Of a DNA stretch of 64,000 nucleotides, positions 1-8,809 are shown one piece after another. Position numbers and translations under genes: made by a program. The notes under the pieces are model-generated. The model saw only the letters and a program-made list of their open reading frames with translations. It did not search any database and had not been told where the DNA came from. Each line of letters begins with the position of its first letter. Position 1 is the stretch's first letter. The stretch spans positions 1 through 64,000 of the forward strand of contig NZ_CALUCN010000013.1 in NCBI RefSeq assembly GCF_943914565.1. The letters run 5' to 3'. This DNA comes from an uncultured Tessaracoccus sp. Lineage in GTDB: Bacteria; Actinomycetota; Actinomycetes; Propionibacteriales; Propionibacteriaceae.

Positions 1-1199
1 TGCCTGGCCGAGTGACCAGATCCTCGACGTCCGAGGACCCCTCCAAGGTAACGGGTGTCGCTGGTGCCGTCCCGACGGGGCAGACGTACAAGGGGTACAT
101 CGATGAGGCGCTGAGCACCACCGCGCCGTACACCGACAACAAGGTGGGGCCGCTCGTCGTCGAGTCCGACGCAGGCGATCTCGAGGTCTCCTACTGCTTC
201 AACCAGAACCTGTACCAGCCCGTGAAGCGCGACGCCAATCCCGTCATCCCGGACAACCCGCTCGACAGCGGCCGCGGGCTGCGCTTCGACGAGCACGTCG
301 CCGAGTCGCTCACCACCTACGCGCACAAGGCGCGCGAGGGCGCCGACCAGGGCGTGCTCAGCGTCATCAAGAACGGCTACCCCGTCGACGCCGCGGGCAT
401 CCAGGGCTCCCAGGGGCTCACCGACGAGGAGTTCCGCTACGCCACGCAGCTCGCGGTCTGGTACTGGACCGACAGCTACGTCGCCAAGACCTACGACGAC
501 TACCTCGGTGCCGTCCCCGTCGACCAGCGTGACAAGGTGCAGAAGGCCTACGAGTCCCTCACCGGGCAGGACTCCTCGGTCGAGCTCGTGACGGTGGACC
601 CGGCGGATGCGACGCTGCGCATCTACACGCCGACGACGACCTCGGGGGAGAAGGTCACGGACATCCAGAACCTGCTCGGTGTCACCTTCGTGAACCCGAG
701 CACGGGCGAGCCCATCGACGGGCCCAGTCAGGAGCCGAGTGAGGAGCCGTCGCAGGAGCCCAGTGAGGAGCCGAGTGAGGAGCCGTCGCAGGAGCCGAGC
801 GAGGAGCCGAGTGAGGAGCCGTCGCAGAAGCCCAGTGAGGAGCCGAGTGAGGAGCCCTCGCAGGAGCCGAGCGAGGAGCCGAGTGAGGAGCCGTCGCAGA
901 AGCCCAGCGAGGAACCGAGCGAGGAGCCCAGCGAGGAGCCGTCACAGGAACCGAGCGAGGAGCCCAGCCAGGAGCCCTCGCAGGAGCCCAGCCAGGAGCC
1001 CTCGCAGGAGCCCAGCGCACCGTCGCAGGAGCCTTCCGAGGGTCCGACGGATGCACCCACGCAGACGCCGACGGATGAGCCGACCTCGGAGCCCAGCGAG
1101 GAACCGAGCGTCGTCCCGACGGACGCGCCGACCACCAGCGAACCCGCGCCGCGGCCAGTCGGTGGTGGCGTGATCGGTCTTCCCAGCACGGGCAACTGA
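1..1199 (+). CDS. Thioester (TQXA) domain surface protein, 5' partial, with Pro-Glu-Ser repeat stalk
   Basis: The reading frame is open at the left edge, so the true start and any signal peptide probably lie outside the window (a GTG at 12 is the first in-window candidate). The N-terminal ~210 residues look like a thioester domain: YCFNQN supplies the Cys and TQLAVWYW the downstream Gln motif used in this family to form an internal Cys-Gln thioester that can attach covalently to host ligands. From about nt 721 to 1020 the protein is a stalk of EPSQ/EPSE tetrads, then a Pro/Thr-rich spacer. The C-terminus is LPSTG followed by one Asn and a stop, so a sortase motif is present without the usual membrane segment and basic tail. 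The domain assignment is from motif recognition; the covalent adhesin role is inferred from the family. Confidence 0.75.
   Translation, partial: PGRVTRSSTSEDPSKVTGVAGAVPTGQTYKGYIDEALSTTAPYTDNKVGPLVVESDAGDLEVSYCFNQNLYQPVKRDANPVIPDNPLDSGRGLRFDEHVAESLTTYAHKAREGADQGVLSVIKNGYPVDAAGIQGSQGLTDEEFRYATQLAVWYWTDSYVAKTYDDYLGAVPVDQRDKVQKAYESLTGQDSSVELVTVDPADATLRIYTPTTTSGEKVTDIQNLLGVTFVNPSTGEPIDGPSQEPSEEPSQEPSEEPSEEPSQEPSEEPSEEPSQKPSEEPSEEPSQEPSEEPSEEPSQKPSEEPSEEPSEEPSQEPSEEPSQEPSQEPSQEPSQEPSAPSQEPSEGPTDAPTQTPTDEPTSEPSEEPSVVPTDAPTTSEPAPRPVGGGVIGLPSTGN
721..1020 (+). repeat. Tandem repeat tract encoding EPSQ/EPSE tetrads
   Basis: About 300 nt of imperfect 12-nt units (gag-ccg-agt-gag and variants), themselves arranged in longer repeating blocks, encode the stalk of the surface protein. 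The tract is likely to vary in copy number by slippage. It is a coding repeat, not an array with spacers. Confidence 0.9.
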
Positions 1200-1219
1200 C
1201 CAGCCGGACCTGCGGTGAT

Positions 1220-1249
1220 TTGTCCACCGGCGCCGTCGTGGGTTACCCT
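1220..1249 (+). promoter_or_regulatory. Candidate promoter of rpmB
   Basis: TTGTCC (1220-1225) and TACCCT (1244-1249) are separated by 18 nt and sit about 50 nt before the rpmB start. The element falls just after the stop of the upstream surface-protein gene. Prediction from sequence only. Confidence 0.45.
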
Positions 1250-1299
1250 AGTGCGGTTGCCTGAGGGCGACACCCCCAAGAACCTTGAAGGAGATTCCG

Positions 1300-1488
1300 A
1301 TGGCTGCCGTGTGTGACATCTGCGCCAAGGGTCCCGGCTTTGGCCACAACGTCCCCTGGTCCAAGAAGAAGACCAAGCGTCGCTGGAACCCGAACATCCA
1401 GCCGGTTCGCGCCGTCGTGAGCGGCCGTGCCAAGCGCATCAACGCCTGCACTGCCTGCATCAAGTCGGGCAAGATCTTGGCTCGCTGA
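1300..1488 (+). CDS. rpmB: 50S ribosomal protein L28
   Basis: A 62-residue basic protein beginning MAAVCDIC, matching the length and start of bacterial L28. It carries two Cys pairs (CDIC near the N-terminus and CTAC near residue 50), the zinc-binding C+ form of the family. The ATG at 1300 is preceded by GAAGGAG at a good distance; an in-frame start 15 nt upstream has no such support. It stands alone between the surface protein and the GH92 gene and is followed by a strong hairpin, so it is probably monocistronic. Confidence 0.95.
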   Translation: MAAVCDICAKGPGFGHNVPWSKKKTKRRWNPNIQPVRAVVSGRAKRINACTACIKSGKILAR

Positions 1489-1508
1489 GGCGCGCGACCT
1501 GACGCCAC

Positions 1509-1542
1509 GAGAGGGCGGTCCCACCACCGGGGCCGCCCTCTC
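1509..1542 (+). terminator. Hairpin terminator after rpmB
   Basis: Perfect 10-bp stem GAGAGGGCGG (1509-1518) / CCGCCCTCTC (1533-1542) with a 14-nt loop, 20 nt after the rpmB stop. There is no long T tract, as is common in high-GC actinobacteria. Confidence 0.75.
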
Positions 1543-1608
1543 GTCGTCCCCACGCAGCAGCGGCCGGCGCGTGCGAGGATGGGAGTCCAACCCACCGCAG
1601 GAGCACCC

Positions 1609-4600
1609 GTGCCGATCCGTCCCCACCCCGGCCCTGACCACCCCTTGTCCTCCGCGCCTGGGCAGCCCCTCGTCGCGGGGCCGGTCTGCTGGCGTTGGGA
1701 GTCCGACGAGGCCGAGACCTGCCGGGTGCCGGTGGGCGAGCGGATCGACGAGGGCGCTGAGCTGCGCGTCGCACTGCACACCCCGTGGGTGGCCGGGCGG
1801 GACGACGGGGATCCCCGGCTCGACGTGACGGTGGGGCTCGTCGTCGACGCTGAGCCCGTGCACGGCCCGCTGCGCGACCAGCACGGCCACGAGCTCGCCC
1901 CGACCGGCGGCATGCGCTGCCTCGTCCCTGATCAGTGGAACCTCCTCACCGTGGACCTCGCACCGTGGGCCGGTCGAGAGCTCGACGGCATCCGTCTGCA
2001 CCTCCTGGGGCGCCACCCCGACCGGGGATGGGTCCAGGCGTGGGTCGCGCCACGGCCGGCCCCGGCCGAGCGGGTCACCGACTGGGTCGACACCCGGCGC
2101 GGCACGCATTCCTCGCGCGCCTTCAGCCGCGGCAACACGGTCCCCGCGACGGCGGTCCCGCACGGCTTCAACGTCCTCACCCCCGTGACGGACGCCCGCA
2201 CGACGCAGTGGCTCTACGAATGGCACCCCAGGGGGCCGTTCGCGCTGCAGGCCGTGGCGTTTGCCCACCAGCCGAGCCCGTGGATCCGCGACCGCGGGCA
2301 GCTGCAGCTCATGCCGTTCCTGGGAGCGCCGGACCCGGACCCCGGCACTCGTGCCCTGCGCTGCTCGCACGACGACGAACTCGCCCGGGCGCACGTCTAC
2401 GCCGTTCGTTTCGAGGGCGGCGTGGGGATCCGCATGGTGCCGACGTCGCGCGTCGGCGTGTTCCGGTTCACGTTCCCGGCGGGCAGCGAGCCGCGCGGCG
2501 TCGTCGTCGACGTGCCACGGGCCGGCGGGCTGCGGCTGGGCCGGACCACGTCGGGGCAGTGCCGGCTCACGGGCTGGATCGCCGGCGATCCCGACGAGGT
2601 GGACCTCGACGCGCCCCGGGAGGACACCCGCCGCTCGCCGCGGGGGTTCCTCGCCGGGACGACGAGCGTGCCTGTGGCGGAGCTGGCGAGGACTGCACTC
2701 GACGGCGGCGTCCAGCTCGTGCTCGGCGCCGAGCCGGGCACCACGGAGATCGAGGTGCGGATCGCGCTCAGCTGGATCGGCGTCGAGCAGGCGCGACGCA
2801 CCCTCGCGCTCGAGGCTCCTCCCGAGGTGTCGTTCGCCGAGCTCGAGCGCCGGGCCGAGGCGGCGTGGGAGGCGCTGCTCGGGCGCGCCGAGGTGGTCGG
2901 GGCGACCGCGGACCAGTGCGTCACCTGGTACTCGAACCTCTACCGGATGTTCCTGTTCCCCACCGAGCACCACGAGAACGCCGGCGACGCGGCACACCCG
3001 CGCTGGGTGCACGCCTCGCCGTTCGTGCCCGTCGAACGCCCACACACCGAGGAGCGCACCGGCTGCCGCGTACTGCCGGGCCAGCTGCTCGTGAACAACG
3101 GCTACTGGGACACCTACCGCACCGCGTGGCCCGCGTACCACCTGCTCACGCCCGACCTCGCGCCGGCGCTCGACGCCGGCATCCTGCAGCAGTACCGCGA
3201 CGGTGGGTGGATGCCCCGGTGGTCGGGGCCGGGCGCGGTCGACTGCATGGTGGGCACGTCGTCGGACACGATTTTCGCTGACGCCGCCTCGTACGGGCAC
3301 CTGGGCGACGATGAGAGCGACGCGTTCCGGTCGGCGATCCGCAACGCGTCGGTGCCGTCCCGGGACCCGCAGGTCGGGAGGAAAGGGCTGGCCAGCAGCC
3401 GGTTCCGCGGCTGGACGAGCAGCGACGTGCCGGCGGGGCTGTCGTGGACGCTCGAGTCGACGATCTGCGACGCGGCCGTGGCCCGTTGGGCGGCCGACCT
3501 GGCCGGGCGCCATGCGGGCACAGCGGACGGGGACGAGTACCGCGCGTGGAGCGCCTACCTCGCCAACCGCAGCCACTCGCACGTGACGCTGTTCGACCCG
3601 GCATGGCGGCTCTTCCGGGGGCGCACCGAGGGCGGCGCGTGGAGCCGCGAGCCCTTCGACCCGCGCGAGTGGGGGCCCGACCACGTCGAGACCCACGCGT
3701 GGGGCATGGGCTGCGCGCCCGTCCACGACTGGCCCCTCCTCACCGAGTTGCTGGGTGGGCCGTCCGGGGTCCGGCGCTGGCTCGAGGAGTTCCACGCGAC
3801 GCCCGAGACCGCCTCGCCCGAGCGCAAGGGTGGCCACGCGGAGGTGGTCCACGAGATGCGCGAGGCCCGCGCGACCGGCATGGGGATGCTCGCGCTCAGC
3901 AACCAGCCCGCGCACCACGTGCCGCACTTCCACGCGCACAGCGACGCGCCCTGGCGTGGGGAGGCCGTCACGCGCGACGCGCTGGACCGGCTGTTCGTGG
4001 GCTCCGAGATCGGACAGGGCTACCCCGGCGACGAGGACAACGGCGAGCTGTCGGCCTGGTGGGTCTGGAACGCGCTCGGTCTGTACCCGGTGGTGCCCGG
4101 CTCCGGGCTGCTGTACCTCACCGCGCCGCTGCTGCCGCGGTGCACGTGGCGGTTCCCGGGCGGTGGGTGCCTGCGCGTGCGCGCGGACGGTGTCCAGCAC
4201 CCGTACATCCAGCAGGTCCTCGTCGACGGTGCCCCATGGCGACGGCGCACGATCGAGACGGCGCGCATCGCCCGCGGCCTCGACCTGCACGTCCAGCTCG
4301 GCCCCGAGCCCCACCACTGGGCCACCGACGGTGTGCGCGCCCCGGGTGGCCCCCTGCCGCGATGGCGACGGGACCTGGCGACGGAGGCCACCGTCGGGGT
4401 GAGCGTGGGGGCGGCGCAGCCGCTCGTCGACGACGTGGGCGCCACCGCGCAGCGGTTCGGGGCCGGCGACTGGATCCAGTTCCGGCTCCCGGAGGCGGCG
4501 ACGGTGCTGACGCTCACCGCGTCGGGCCCGATGGCGTGGCACCTCGAGTGGGGAGGTGCGCGCGGCCCGGTCGTGCGGAGGGAGTTCGAGCCGCGACAGG

Positions 4601-4704
4601 TGGTGCCGTTCCTGCTTCCCGCGGACACGCGCGAGGCGAGGATCGTCCTCGACGCGCCCGCGACGATCTGGCAGCTGGAGCTGCTGCCGATCCCGGTCCC
4701 GTGA
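1609..4704 (+). CDS. GH92 family alpha-mannosidase, apparently cytoplasmic
   Basis: About 1,031 residues. GH92 enzymes are calcium-dependent exo-alpha-mannosidases that trim N-glycan or yeast mannan branches. Landmarks are RRGTHSSRAFSRGNTVP at the start of the N-terminal beta domain, YWDTYRTAWP in the catalytic domain, and GYPGDEDNGELSAWWVW followed by ALGLYPVVPGS near the C-terminus, the family's hallmark acidic loop. GTG at 1609 has AGGAG five nt upstream and is preferred over the in-frame ATG at 1579. No signal peptide or membrane segment is visible at either start, so the enzyme should act on imported oligosaccharides. No transporter is adjacent. Specificity (alpha-1,2 or other) cannot be read from sequence. 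Confidence 0.88.
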   Translation: MPIRPHPGPDHPLSSAPGQPLVAGPVCWRWESDEAETCRVPVGERIDEGAELRVALHTPWVAGRDDGDPRLDVTVGLVVDAEPVHGPLRDQHGHELAPTGGMRCLVPDQWNLLTVDLAPWAGRELDGIRLHLLGRHPDRGWVQAWVAPRPAPAERVTDWVDTRRGTHSSRAFSRGNTVPATAVPHGFNVLTPVTDARTTQWLYEWHPRGPFALQAVAFAHQPSPWIRDRGQLQLMPFLGAPDPDPGTRALRCSHDDELARAHVYAVRFEGGVGIRMVPTSRVGVFRFTFPAGSEPRGVVVDVPRAGGLRLGRTTSGQCRLTGWIAGDPDEVDLDAPREDTRRSPRGFLAGTTSVPVAELARTALDGGVQLVLGAEPGTTEIEVRIALSWIGVEQARRTLALEAPPEVSFAELERRAEAAWEALLGRAEVVGATADQCVTWYSNLYRMFLFPTEHHENAGDAAHPRWVHASPFVPVERPHTEERTGCRVLPGQLLVNNGYWDTYRTAWPAYHLLTPDLAPALDAGILQQYRDGGWMPRWSGPGAVDCMVGTSSDTIFADAASYGHLGDDESDAFRSAIRNASVPSRDPQVGRKGLASSRFRGWTSSDVPAGLSWTLESTICDAAVARWAADLAGRHAGTADGDEYRAWSAYLANRSHSHVTLFDPAWRLFRGRTEGGAWSREPFDPREWGPDHVETHAWGMGCAPVHDWPLLTELLGGPSGVRRWLEEFHATPETASPERKGGHAEVVHEMREARATGMGMLALSNQPAHHVPHFHAHSDAPWRGEAVTRDALDRLFVGSEIGQGYPGDEDNGELSAWWVWNALGLYPVVPGSGLLYLTAPLLPRCTWRFPGGGCLRVRADGVQHPYIQQVLVDGAPWRRRTIETARIARGLDLHVQLGPEPHHWATDGVRAPGGPLPRWRRDLATEATVGVSVGAAQPLVDDVGATAQRFGAGDWIQFRLPEAATVLTLTASGPMAWHLEWGGARGPVVRREFEPRQVVPFLLPADTREARIVLDAPATIWQLELLPIPVP

Positions 4705-4740
4705 GCAGTGCTCGGCAAACCGGCCGGGTTCGTCCACCAC

Positions 4741-4746
4741 TAGAGT
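4741..4746 (+). promoter_or_regulatory. -10 element (TAGAGT) for leaderless recG
   Basis: TAGAGT ends 6 nt before the recG ATG, with no Shine-Dalgarno between them, so transcription should begin at or next to the start codon. No convincing -35 was seen. Confidence 0.55.
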
Positions 4747-4752
4747 GGACGC

Positions 4753-6957
4753 ATGCTGCGCACCCCCACCCACCAGCAACTGGCCAGGACCCTGCCTGAC
4801 GTCGTCGGCGCCTCCACCGCCAGGCAGCTGGCCAAGCTGGGGCTGCACACCGTCGACGACCTCGTCCGCCACGTGCCGCGCCGCTACGTGCCCGGCGGGC
4901 AGATGACGCGGTTCGACCACCTCGAGGTCGGGGACGACGTCGTCGTGATCGCACGGGTGCAGCGCTGCATGGTCGAGGTCCGCTCGCGCATGCGGGTGGT
5001 GGCCGAGATCGTCGACGGCGCCGGCCGCTCGATCAGCGTCACGCTCTTCGTGCCGAGCAGCCGCAAGACCCGCCGCCCGCTCGAGCACTACGCCGACTTC
5101 TGGCACGCCCAGCTCAAACCGGGTCGCATCGGGATCTTCGTCGGCAAGCTGGGCGAGTTCCGCGGCCAGCTGCAGCTCACGCACCCCGACTACGTCATGC
5201 TCGACGGCGCGACGATCACGAGCCGCAAGAGCGACGACCCCCGCGCCAAGGACCGGGCGGCGATGCGCCGGGTGGCGCAACGCTCCACGATGATCGGTAT
5301 CTACCCCGCCACGTCCTCGCTGCGCACGTGGACGATCGCCGAGACCATCGGCATGGTCCTGCCCGGCATCACCGGCGACACCGTGCCCGACTGGGTGCTC
5401 GAGGAAGCACGCCAGCCGTCGCTCACCCGGGCGCTGCGCGACGTGCACGAGCCGGTCTCGCTCGAACAGGCCGAGGCCGGCATCGAGCGGCTCCGTTTCG
5501 ACGAGGCGTTCGGCATCCAACTCGCCATGGCCCACCGACGCGCCACGGCCGCCGCGGAGGAGGCGACGCCGCGCCCCCGTCGCGACGACGGCCTGCTCGC
5601 CGCACTCGACGCCTCCCTGCCCTTCACCCTCACCGCCGGCCAACGCGAGGTGGGGGAGACGCTCTTCGACGAGCTCGCCGCCCCGCGCCCGATGCACCGG
5701 CTGCTGCAGGGTGAGGTCGGCTCCGGCAAGACCCTCGTCGCACTCAGGGCGATGTGCGCGGTCGTCGACGCCGGTGGCCAGGCGGTGCTCGTCGCCCCGA
5801 CGGAGGTGCTGGCCAGACAGCACCACCGGGCCATCACCGCGCTGCTCGGCCCCCTCGGCGCCGGCCGTGACCTCGCCCATCCCACCGCGACGCACGTGAC
5901 GCTGCTGACCGGGTCGCTCAGCGCCGCCGAACGTCGCGAGGCGCTCAACCGCATCGTGGCCGGCGAGGCCGGCATCGTCGTCGGCACGCACGCGCTGTTC
6001 TCGGACCCGGTGGAGTTCTTCGACCTGGGCCTCGTCGTGATCGACGAGCAACAGCGCTTCGGCGTCGAACAGCGCGCTGCCCTGCAGGGCAAGGCCGCAC
6101 GCCGCCCGCACACGCTCGTGATGACCGCCACCCCGATCCCGCGCTCGATCGCGATGACGATCTTCGGCGACCTCGCCGTCTCCGAGCTGCGCGAACTGCC
6201 CGCGGGCCGGCCCGACGTGCAGACCGTGTTCGTCGACACCCGCCTCCACCCCACCTGGGTGGACCGCGCCTGGGAGCGCATCCGCGAGGAGGCCGCAGCC
6301 GGGCACCAGGCGTTCGTGGTGTGCCCGATGATCAGCCCCGACGACGCGCAGCCCGACGCGGCCGCCGTCGAGACGCTCGCGCCCGAGCTGGCCGAGGGCC
6401 CGCTCACGGGGCTCCGCATCGGCACGCTCCACGGCAAGCAGGACCCGGTGGAACGGGACCGGACGATGGCCGCGTTCGTCGCGGGCGAGATCGACGTGCT
6501 CGTCGCCACCACCGTGATCGAGGTCGGCGTCGACGTGCCCAACGCGACGGTGATGTGCGTGCTGGACGCCGACCACTACGGCGTCTCGCAGCTGCACCAG
6601 CTGCGCGGCCGCATCGGACGCGGCACCCACCCCGGCCTGTGCCTGCTGCTCGCCGCGGTCGAACCGGAGACGCCCGCGGCCGAACGGCTCGAGGCCGTCG
6701 CCGCGTCCCGCGACGGGTTCGCGCTCGCCGAGGTGGACCTCCGGCTCCGGAAGGAGGGCGACGTGCTCGGCACCGGCCAGTCCGGGGCGTCGTCGCTGAA
6801 GATCCTTCGCATCGCCGACGTCGACCTCATCGAGCGCACACGGGCCCTCGCCGAGCGGGTCGTGCAGGACCCCCGCGCCGACGAGGACCCGCTGCTCGCG
6901 GACCTCCTCGAGCAGGCCGCCGAGCTGGCCGTGGGGGAGTGGATGGAGAAGGGATGA
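4753..6957 (+). CDS. recG: ATP-dependent DNA helicase RecG
   Basis: A 734-residue superfamily 2 helicase that remodels stalled replication forks and Holliday junctions. An N-terminal wedge/OB region precedes the helicase core: Walker A GEVGSGKT at about residue 320, the RecG-type DEQQ box near 430, TATPIPR, and the C-terminal QLRGRIGRG and SGASSLKILR segments. Length is normal for actinobacterial RecG. Its stop overlaps the next gene's start (ATGA), so recG and rsmD are translationally coupled. The recG-rsmD-coaD order is typical of actinobacteria. Confidence 0.96.
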   Translation: MLRTPTHQQLARTLPDVVGASTARQLAKLGLHTVDDLVRHVPRRYVPGGQMTRFDHLEVGDDVVVIARVQRCMVEVRSRMRVVAEIVDGAGRSISVTLFVPSSRKTRRPLEHYADFWHAQLKPGRIGIFVGKLGEFRGQLQLTHPDYVMLDGATITSRKSDDPRAKDRAAMRRVAQRSTMIGIYPATSSLRTWTIAETIGMVLPGITGDTVPDWVLEEARQPSLTRALRDVHEPVSLEQAEAGIERLRFDEAFGIQLAMAHRRATAAAEEATPRPRRDDGLLAALDASLPFTLTAGQREVGETLFDELAAPRPMHRLLQGEVGSGKTLVALRAMCAVVDAGGQAVLVAPTEVLARQHHRAITALLGPLGAGRDLAHPTATHVTLLTGSLSAAERREALNRIVAGEAGIVVGTHALFSDPVEFFDLGLVVIDEQQRFGVEQRAALQGKAARRPHTLVMTATPIPRSIAMTIFGDLAVSELRELPAGRPDVQTVFVDTRLHPTWVDRAWERIREEAAAGHQAFVVCPMISPDDAQPDAAAVETLAPELAEGPLTGLRIGTLHGKQDPVERDRTMAAFVAGEIDVLVATTVIEVGVDVPNATVMCVLDADHYGVSQLHQLRGRIGRGTHPGLCLLLAAVEPETPAAERLEAVAASRDGFALAEVDLRLRKEGDVLGTGQSGASSLKILRIADVDLIERTRALAERVVQDPRADEDPLLADLLEQAAELAVGEWMEKG

Positions 6958-7529
6958 CCCACATCATCGCGGGCGGGGCGAAGGGGCGCCGGCTCGAGAC
7001 CCCGCAGGGCGTGCGTACCCGGCCCACGACGAGCCGCGTGCGGGAGGCGCTGTTCTCCGCACTCGCGAGCTGGTTCGGCACCGCCGACCAGCCGCCCGAG
7101 GCGCACCTCGCGGGGCTCGCGGTGCTGGACCTGTTTGGGGGCTCGGGCGCGCTCGGCCTCGAGGCAGCGAGCCGAGGGGCGTCGTCGGTGACGATCGTCG
7201 AGGCCGACGGGCCCACCGCACGACTCATCCGCGGCAACGCCCGCACCCTGGGGATGCGCGTCGACGTCGTCGCGGCCCGCCTGCCCGGCGCGCTGCGCAC
7301 CATCCCGGGGCCGTGGGACCTCGTGGTCGCGGATCCGCCCTACGACCTGCCCGAACCCGTCCTCGACGACGTGCTCACCCTCCTCGCCGACGGCCGGCTC
7401 GCCACGCGTGGGCTGGCGGTGGTCGAACGCGCCCGGGCGAGCGGCGCGCCCACCTGGCCGTCGACGTTCACGGAGACGTGGGAGCGCGGGTACGGTGAGA
7501 CCACGTTGCACTACGCGGCAACGGACTGA
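6954..7529 (+). CDS. rsmD: 16S rRNA (guanine(966)-N2)-methyltransferase
   Basis: A 191-residue Rossmann-fold methyltransferase. It starts MTHIIAGGAKGRRLETP, shows the SAM-binding stretch LDLFGGSGALGLEA and the catalytic N-methyltransferase motif DPPY. It modifies G966 in the 30S P-site region. The ATG lies inside the recG stop context (ATGA overlap), and coaD follows after 21 nt, so the three are probably one operon. Confidence 0.94.
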   Translation: MTHIIAGGAKGRRLETPQGVRTRPTTSRVREALFSALASWFGTADQPPEAHLAGLAVLDLFGGSGALGLEAASRGASSVTIVEADGPTARLIRGNARTLGMRVDVVAARLPGALRTIPGPWDLVVADPPYDLPEPVLDDVLTLLADGRLATRGLAVVERARASGAPTWPSTFTETWERGYGETTLHYAATD

Positions 7530-7550
7530 GGTGAACACACGGAGGTGGGC

Positions 7551-8027
7551 ATGACAACGGTGGTCTGCGCAGGGAGCTTCGACCCCATCACGCTCGGCCA
7601 CGTCGATGTGGTCGAGCGCGCGCAACGGCTCTTCGGCGACGTCGTGGTGGCGGTGGGGCGCAACTCGTCGAAGAGCTACGTGTTCACCTACGAGGAGCGC
7701 ATCGCGCTCGTCCGCGACGCGCTCGATCACCTCACCGGCGTGCGTGTCGAGCCCCTCACGGGCCTGCTCGTCGACTTCGCGCGCGAGCACGGCGCCAGCG
7801 CGATCGTGAAGGGGCTGCGCTTCGGGGCCGACTTCGACTTCGAACTCCAGCAGGCCCACATGAACCACTCGCTCACCGGCATCGAGACCGTGCTGCTGCC
7901 GGCATCGAAGGAGTACGTCACGTTGTCGTCGACGATCCTGCGCGAGGTGTTCCGGCTGGGCGGCGACGTGTCGCCCTACGTGCCCGCCGGTGTGCTCGAG
8001 GCGATCCGCGCCAAGCAGGCAGGCTGA
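7551..8027 (+). CDS. coaD: Phosphopantetheine adenylyltransferase
   Basis: A 158-residue enzyme joining ATP and 4'-phosphopantetheine to dephospho-CoA, the penultimate step of CoA synthesis. It shows the nucleotidyltransferase signature SFDPITLGH at the N-terminus, IVKGLR in the middle, and LSSTILRE near the C-terminus. The ATG at 7551 follows GGAGGTGGGC. A GTG two codons earlier is in frame but would sit inside that ribosome-binding site. The 3' end converges within 2 nt on the next minus-strand gene. Confidence 0.96.
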   Translation: MTTVVCAGSFDPITLGHVDVVERAQRLFGDVVVAVGRNSSKSYVFTYEERIALVRDALDHLTGVRVEPLTGLLVDFAREHGASAIVKGLRFGADFDFELQQAHMNHSLTGIETVLLPASKEYVTLSSTILREVFRLGGDVSPYVPAGVLEAIRAKQAG

Positions 8028-8029
8028 GA

Positions 8030-8728
8030 TCACTTCGGCAGCAGCGCGATCTTCTGCCAGATCTTGCGGCTCATCCCCGTGGTGAGCTCCTCGATGCCCT
8101 CGACGGTGGCGAGCACGGTGTCGTCGCTGTTGCGTTCGGCGAAGAGCGCCGCGGCCTTGCCGACGAGCGACAGCAGCTCCGAGCAGTAGTCGAGGTAGGC
8201 CCACAGTTCATGGACGTCGAGCTTCACCTCGATGGTCTGGTCCGTGCGGCGGAAGCCGGCGCGGAGCCGCTCGGGGTCCTTGGTGAGTTGGTGCATGTCG
8301 ATCACGTGCGCGAGCGACCGCAGTGCGTGGAGGTTGCGCAGGTCGTGGTTGCGCTGGAGCCGGTTGGGCACGTGCCAGAGGAAGAAGATCGCGATGGCGG
8401 CGAAGACCACGTCGTTCACCATCGACTCGATGATCGACGCCCATTCCCACGTCGCCGGCCCGGCGGGGTCGATGCCGGTGCCGGCGAGCAGCAGCGCGAT
8501 CGCGACGACGAGCCCGATCAGCAGCGCGACGATGAGGATCCGACTCACGATCCACAGCAGCCGGTAGCGCGGTGCGCCCGGGCGGATGAGGAGCCGGTCG
8601 ATCGTGCGGCTGAGCTCCCGGGCCACCTTCGGCAGGTTGCGGTCGGGGAACCGGGCGGTCATCCGCCGCTCGAGCCGGTCGACGGTCTCGCGGACCGCGA
8701 CCGCGTCGAGGCGCGTGTACCGGGTCAT
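8030..8728 (-). CDS. Unrecognised two-span membrane protein
   Basis: A 232-residue protein I cannot assign to a named family. An N-terminal ~55-residue charged segment is followed by two hydrophobic spans (about residues 59-83 and 103-120). A long soluble C-terminal domain of ~110 residues is rich in Leu, Arg and Asp and predicted mostly helical. There is no signal peptide. It is divergently transcribed from the asparaginase gene and converges on coaD. A TAGGCT hexamer lies 6 nt before the ATG. Confidence 0.7.
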   Translation of the reverse strand: MTRYTRLDAVAVRETVDRLERRMTARFPDRNLPKVARELSRTIDRLLIRPGAPRYRLLWIVSRILIVALLIGLVVAIALLLAGTGIDPAGPATWEWASIIESMVNDVVFAAIAIFFLWHVPNRLQRNHDLRNLHALRSLAHVIDMHQLTKDPERLRAGFRRTDQTIEVKLDVHELWAYLDYCSELLSLVGKAAALFAERNSDDTVLATVEGIEELTTGMSRKIWQKIALLPK

Positions 8729-8734
8729 GGCAAG

Positions 8735-8740
8735 AGCCTA
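8735..8740 (-). promoter_or_regulatory. -10 element (TAGGCT) for leaderless membrane-protein gene
   Basis: On the minus strand TAGGCT (8740 down to 8735) ends 6 nt before the ATG at 8728. There is no ribosome-binding site in the gap. Confidence 0.5.
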
Positions 8741-8797
8741 GCCAGCTCGGTGGCGCAGCGGGGCCCCACTTCTGCACCGGCGCCGGCAGTGAGGCCG

Positions 8798-8803
8798 TAG
8801 GCT
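8798..8803 (+). promoter_or_regulatory. -10 element (TAGGCT) for leaderless asparaginase gene
   Basis: TAGGCT ends 6 nt before the ATG at 8810. The same hexamer drives the divergent gene about 60 nt away, giving a compact back-to-back promoter pair. Confidence 0.55.
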
Positions 8804-8809
8804 GGGGCC

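Noticed and set aside
721..1020. Possible CRISPR-like or minisatellite array
   Set aside because: Units are contiguous, in frame and encode EPSQ/EPSE tetrads with no spacers.
1243..6630. A 1,795-codon minus-strand open frame over GH92 and recG
   Set aside because: Low-complexity Arg/Gly/Pro/His translation with no domain, fully antisense to two recognised genes.
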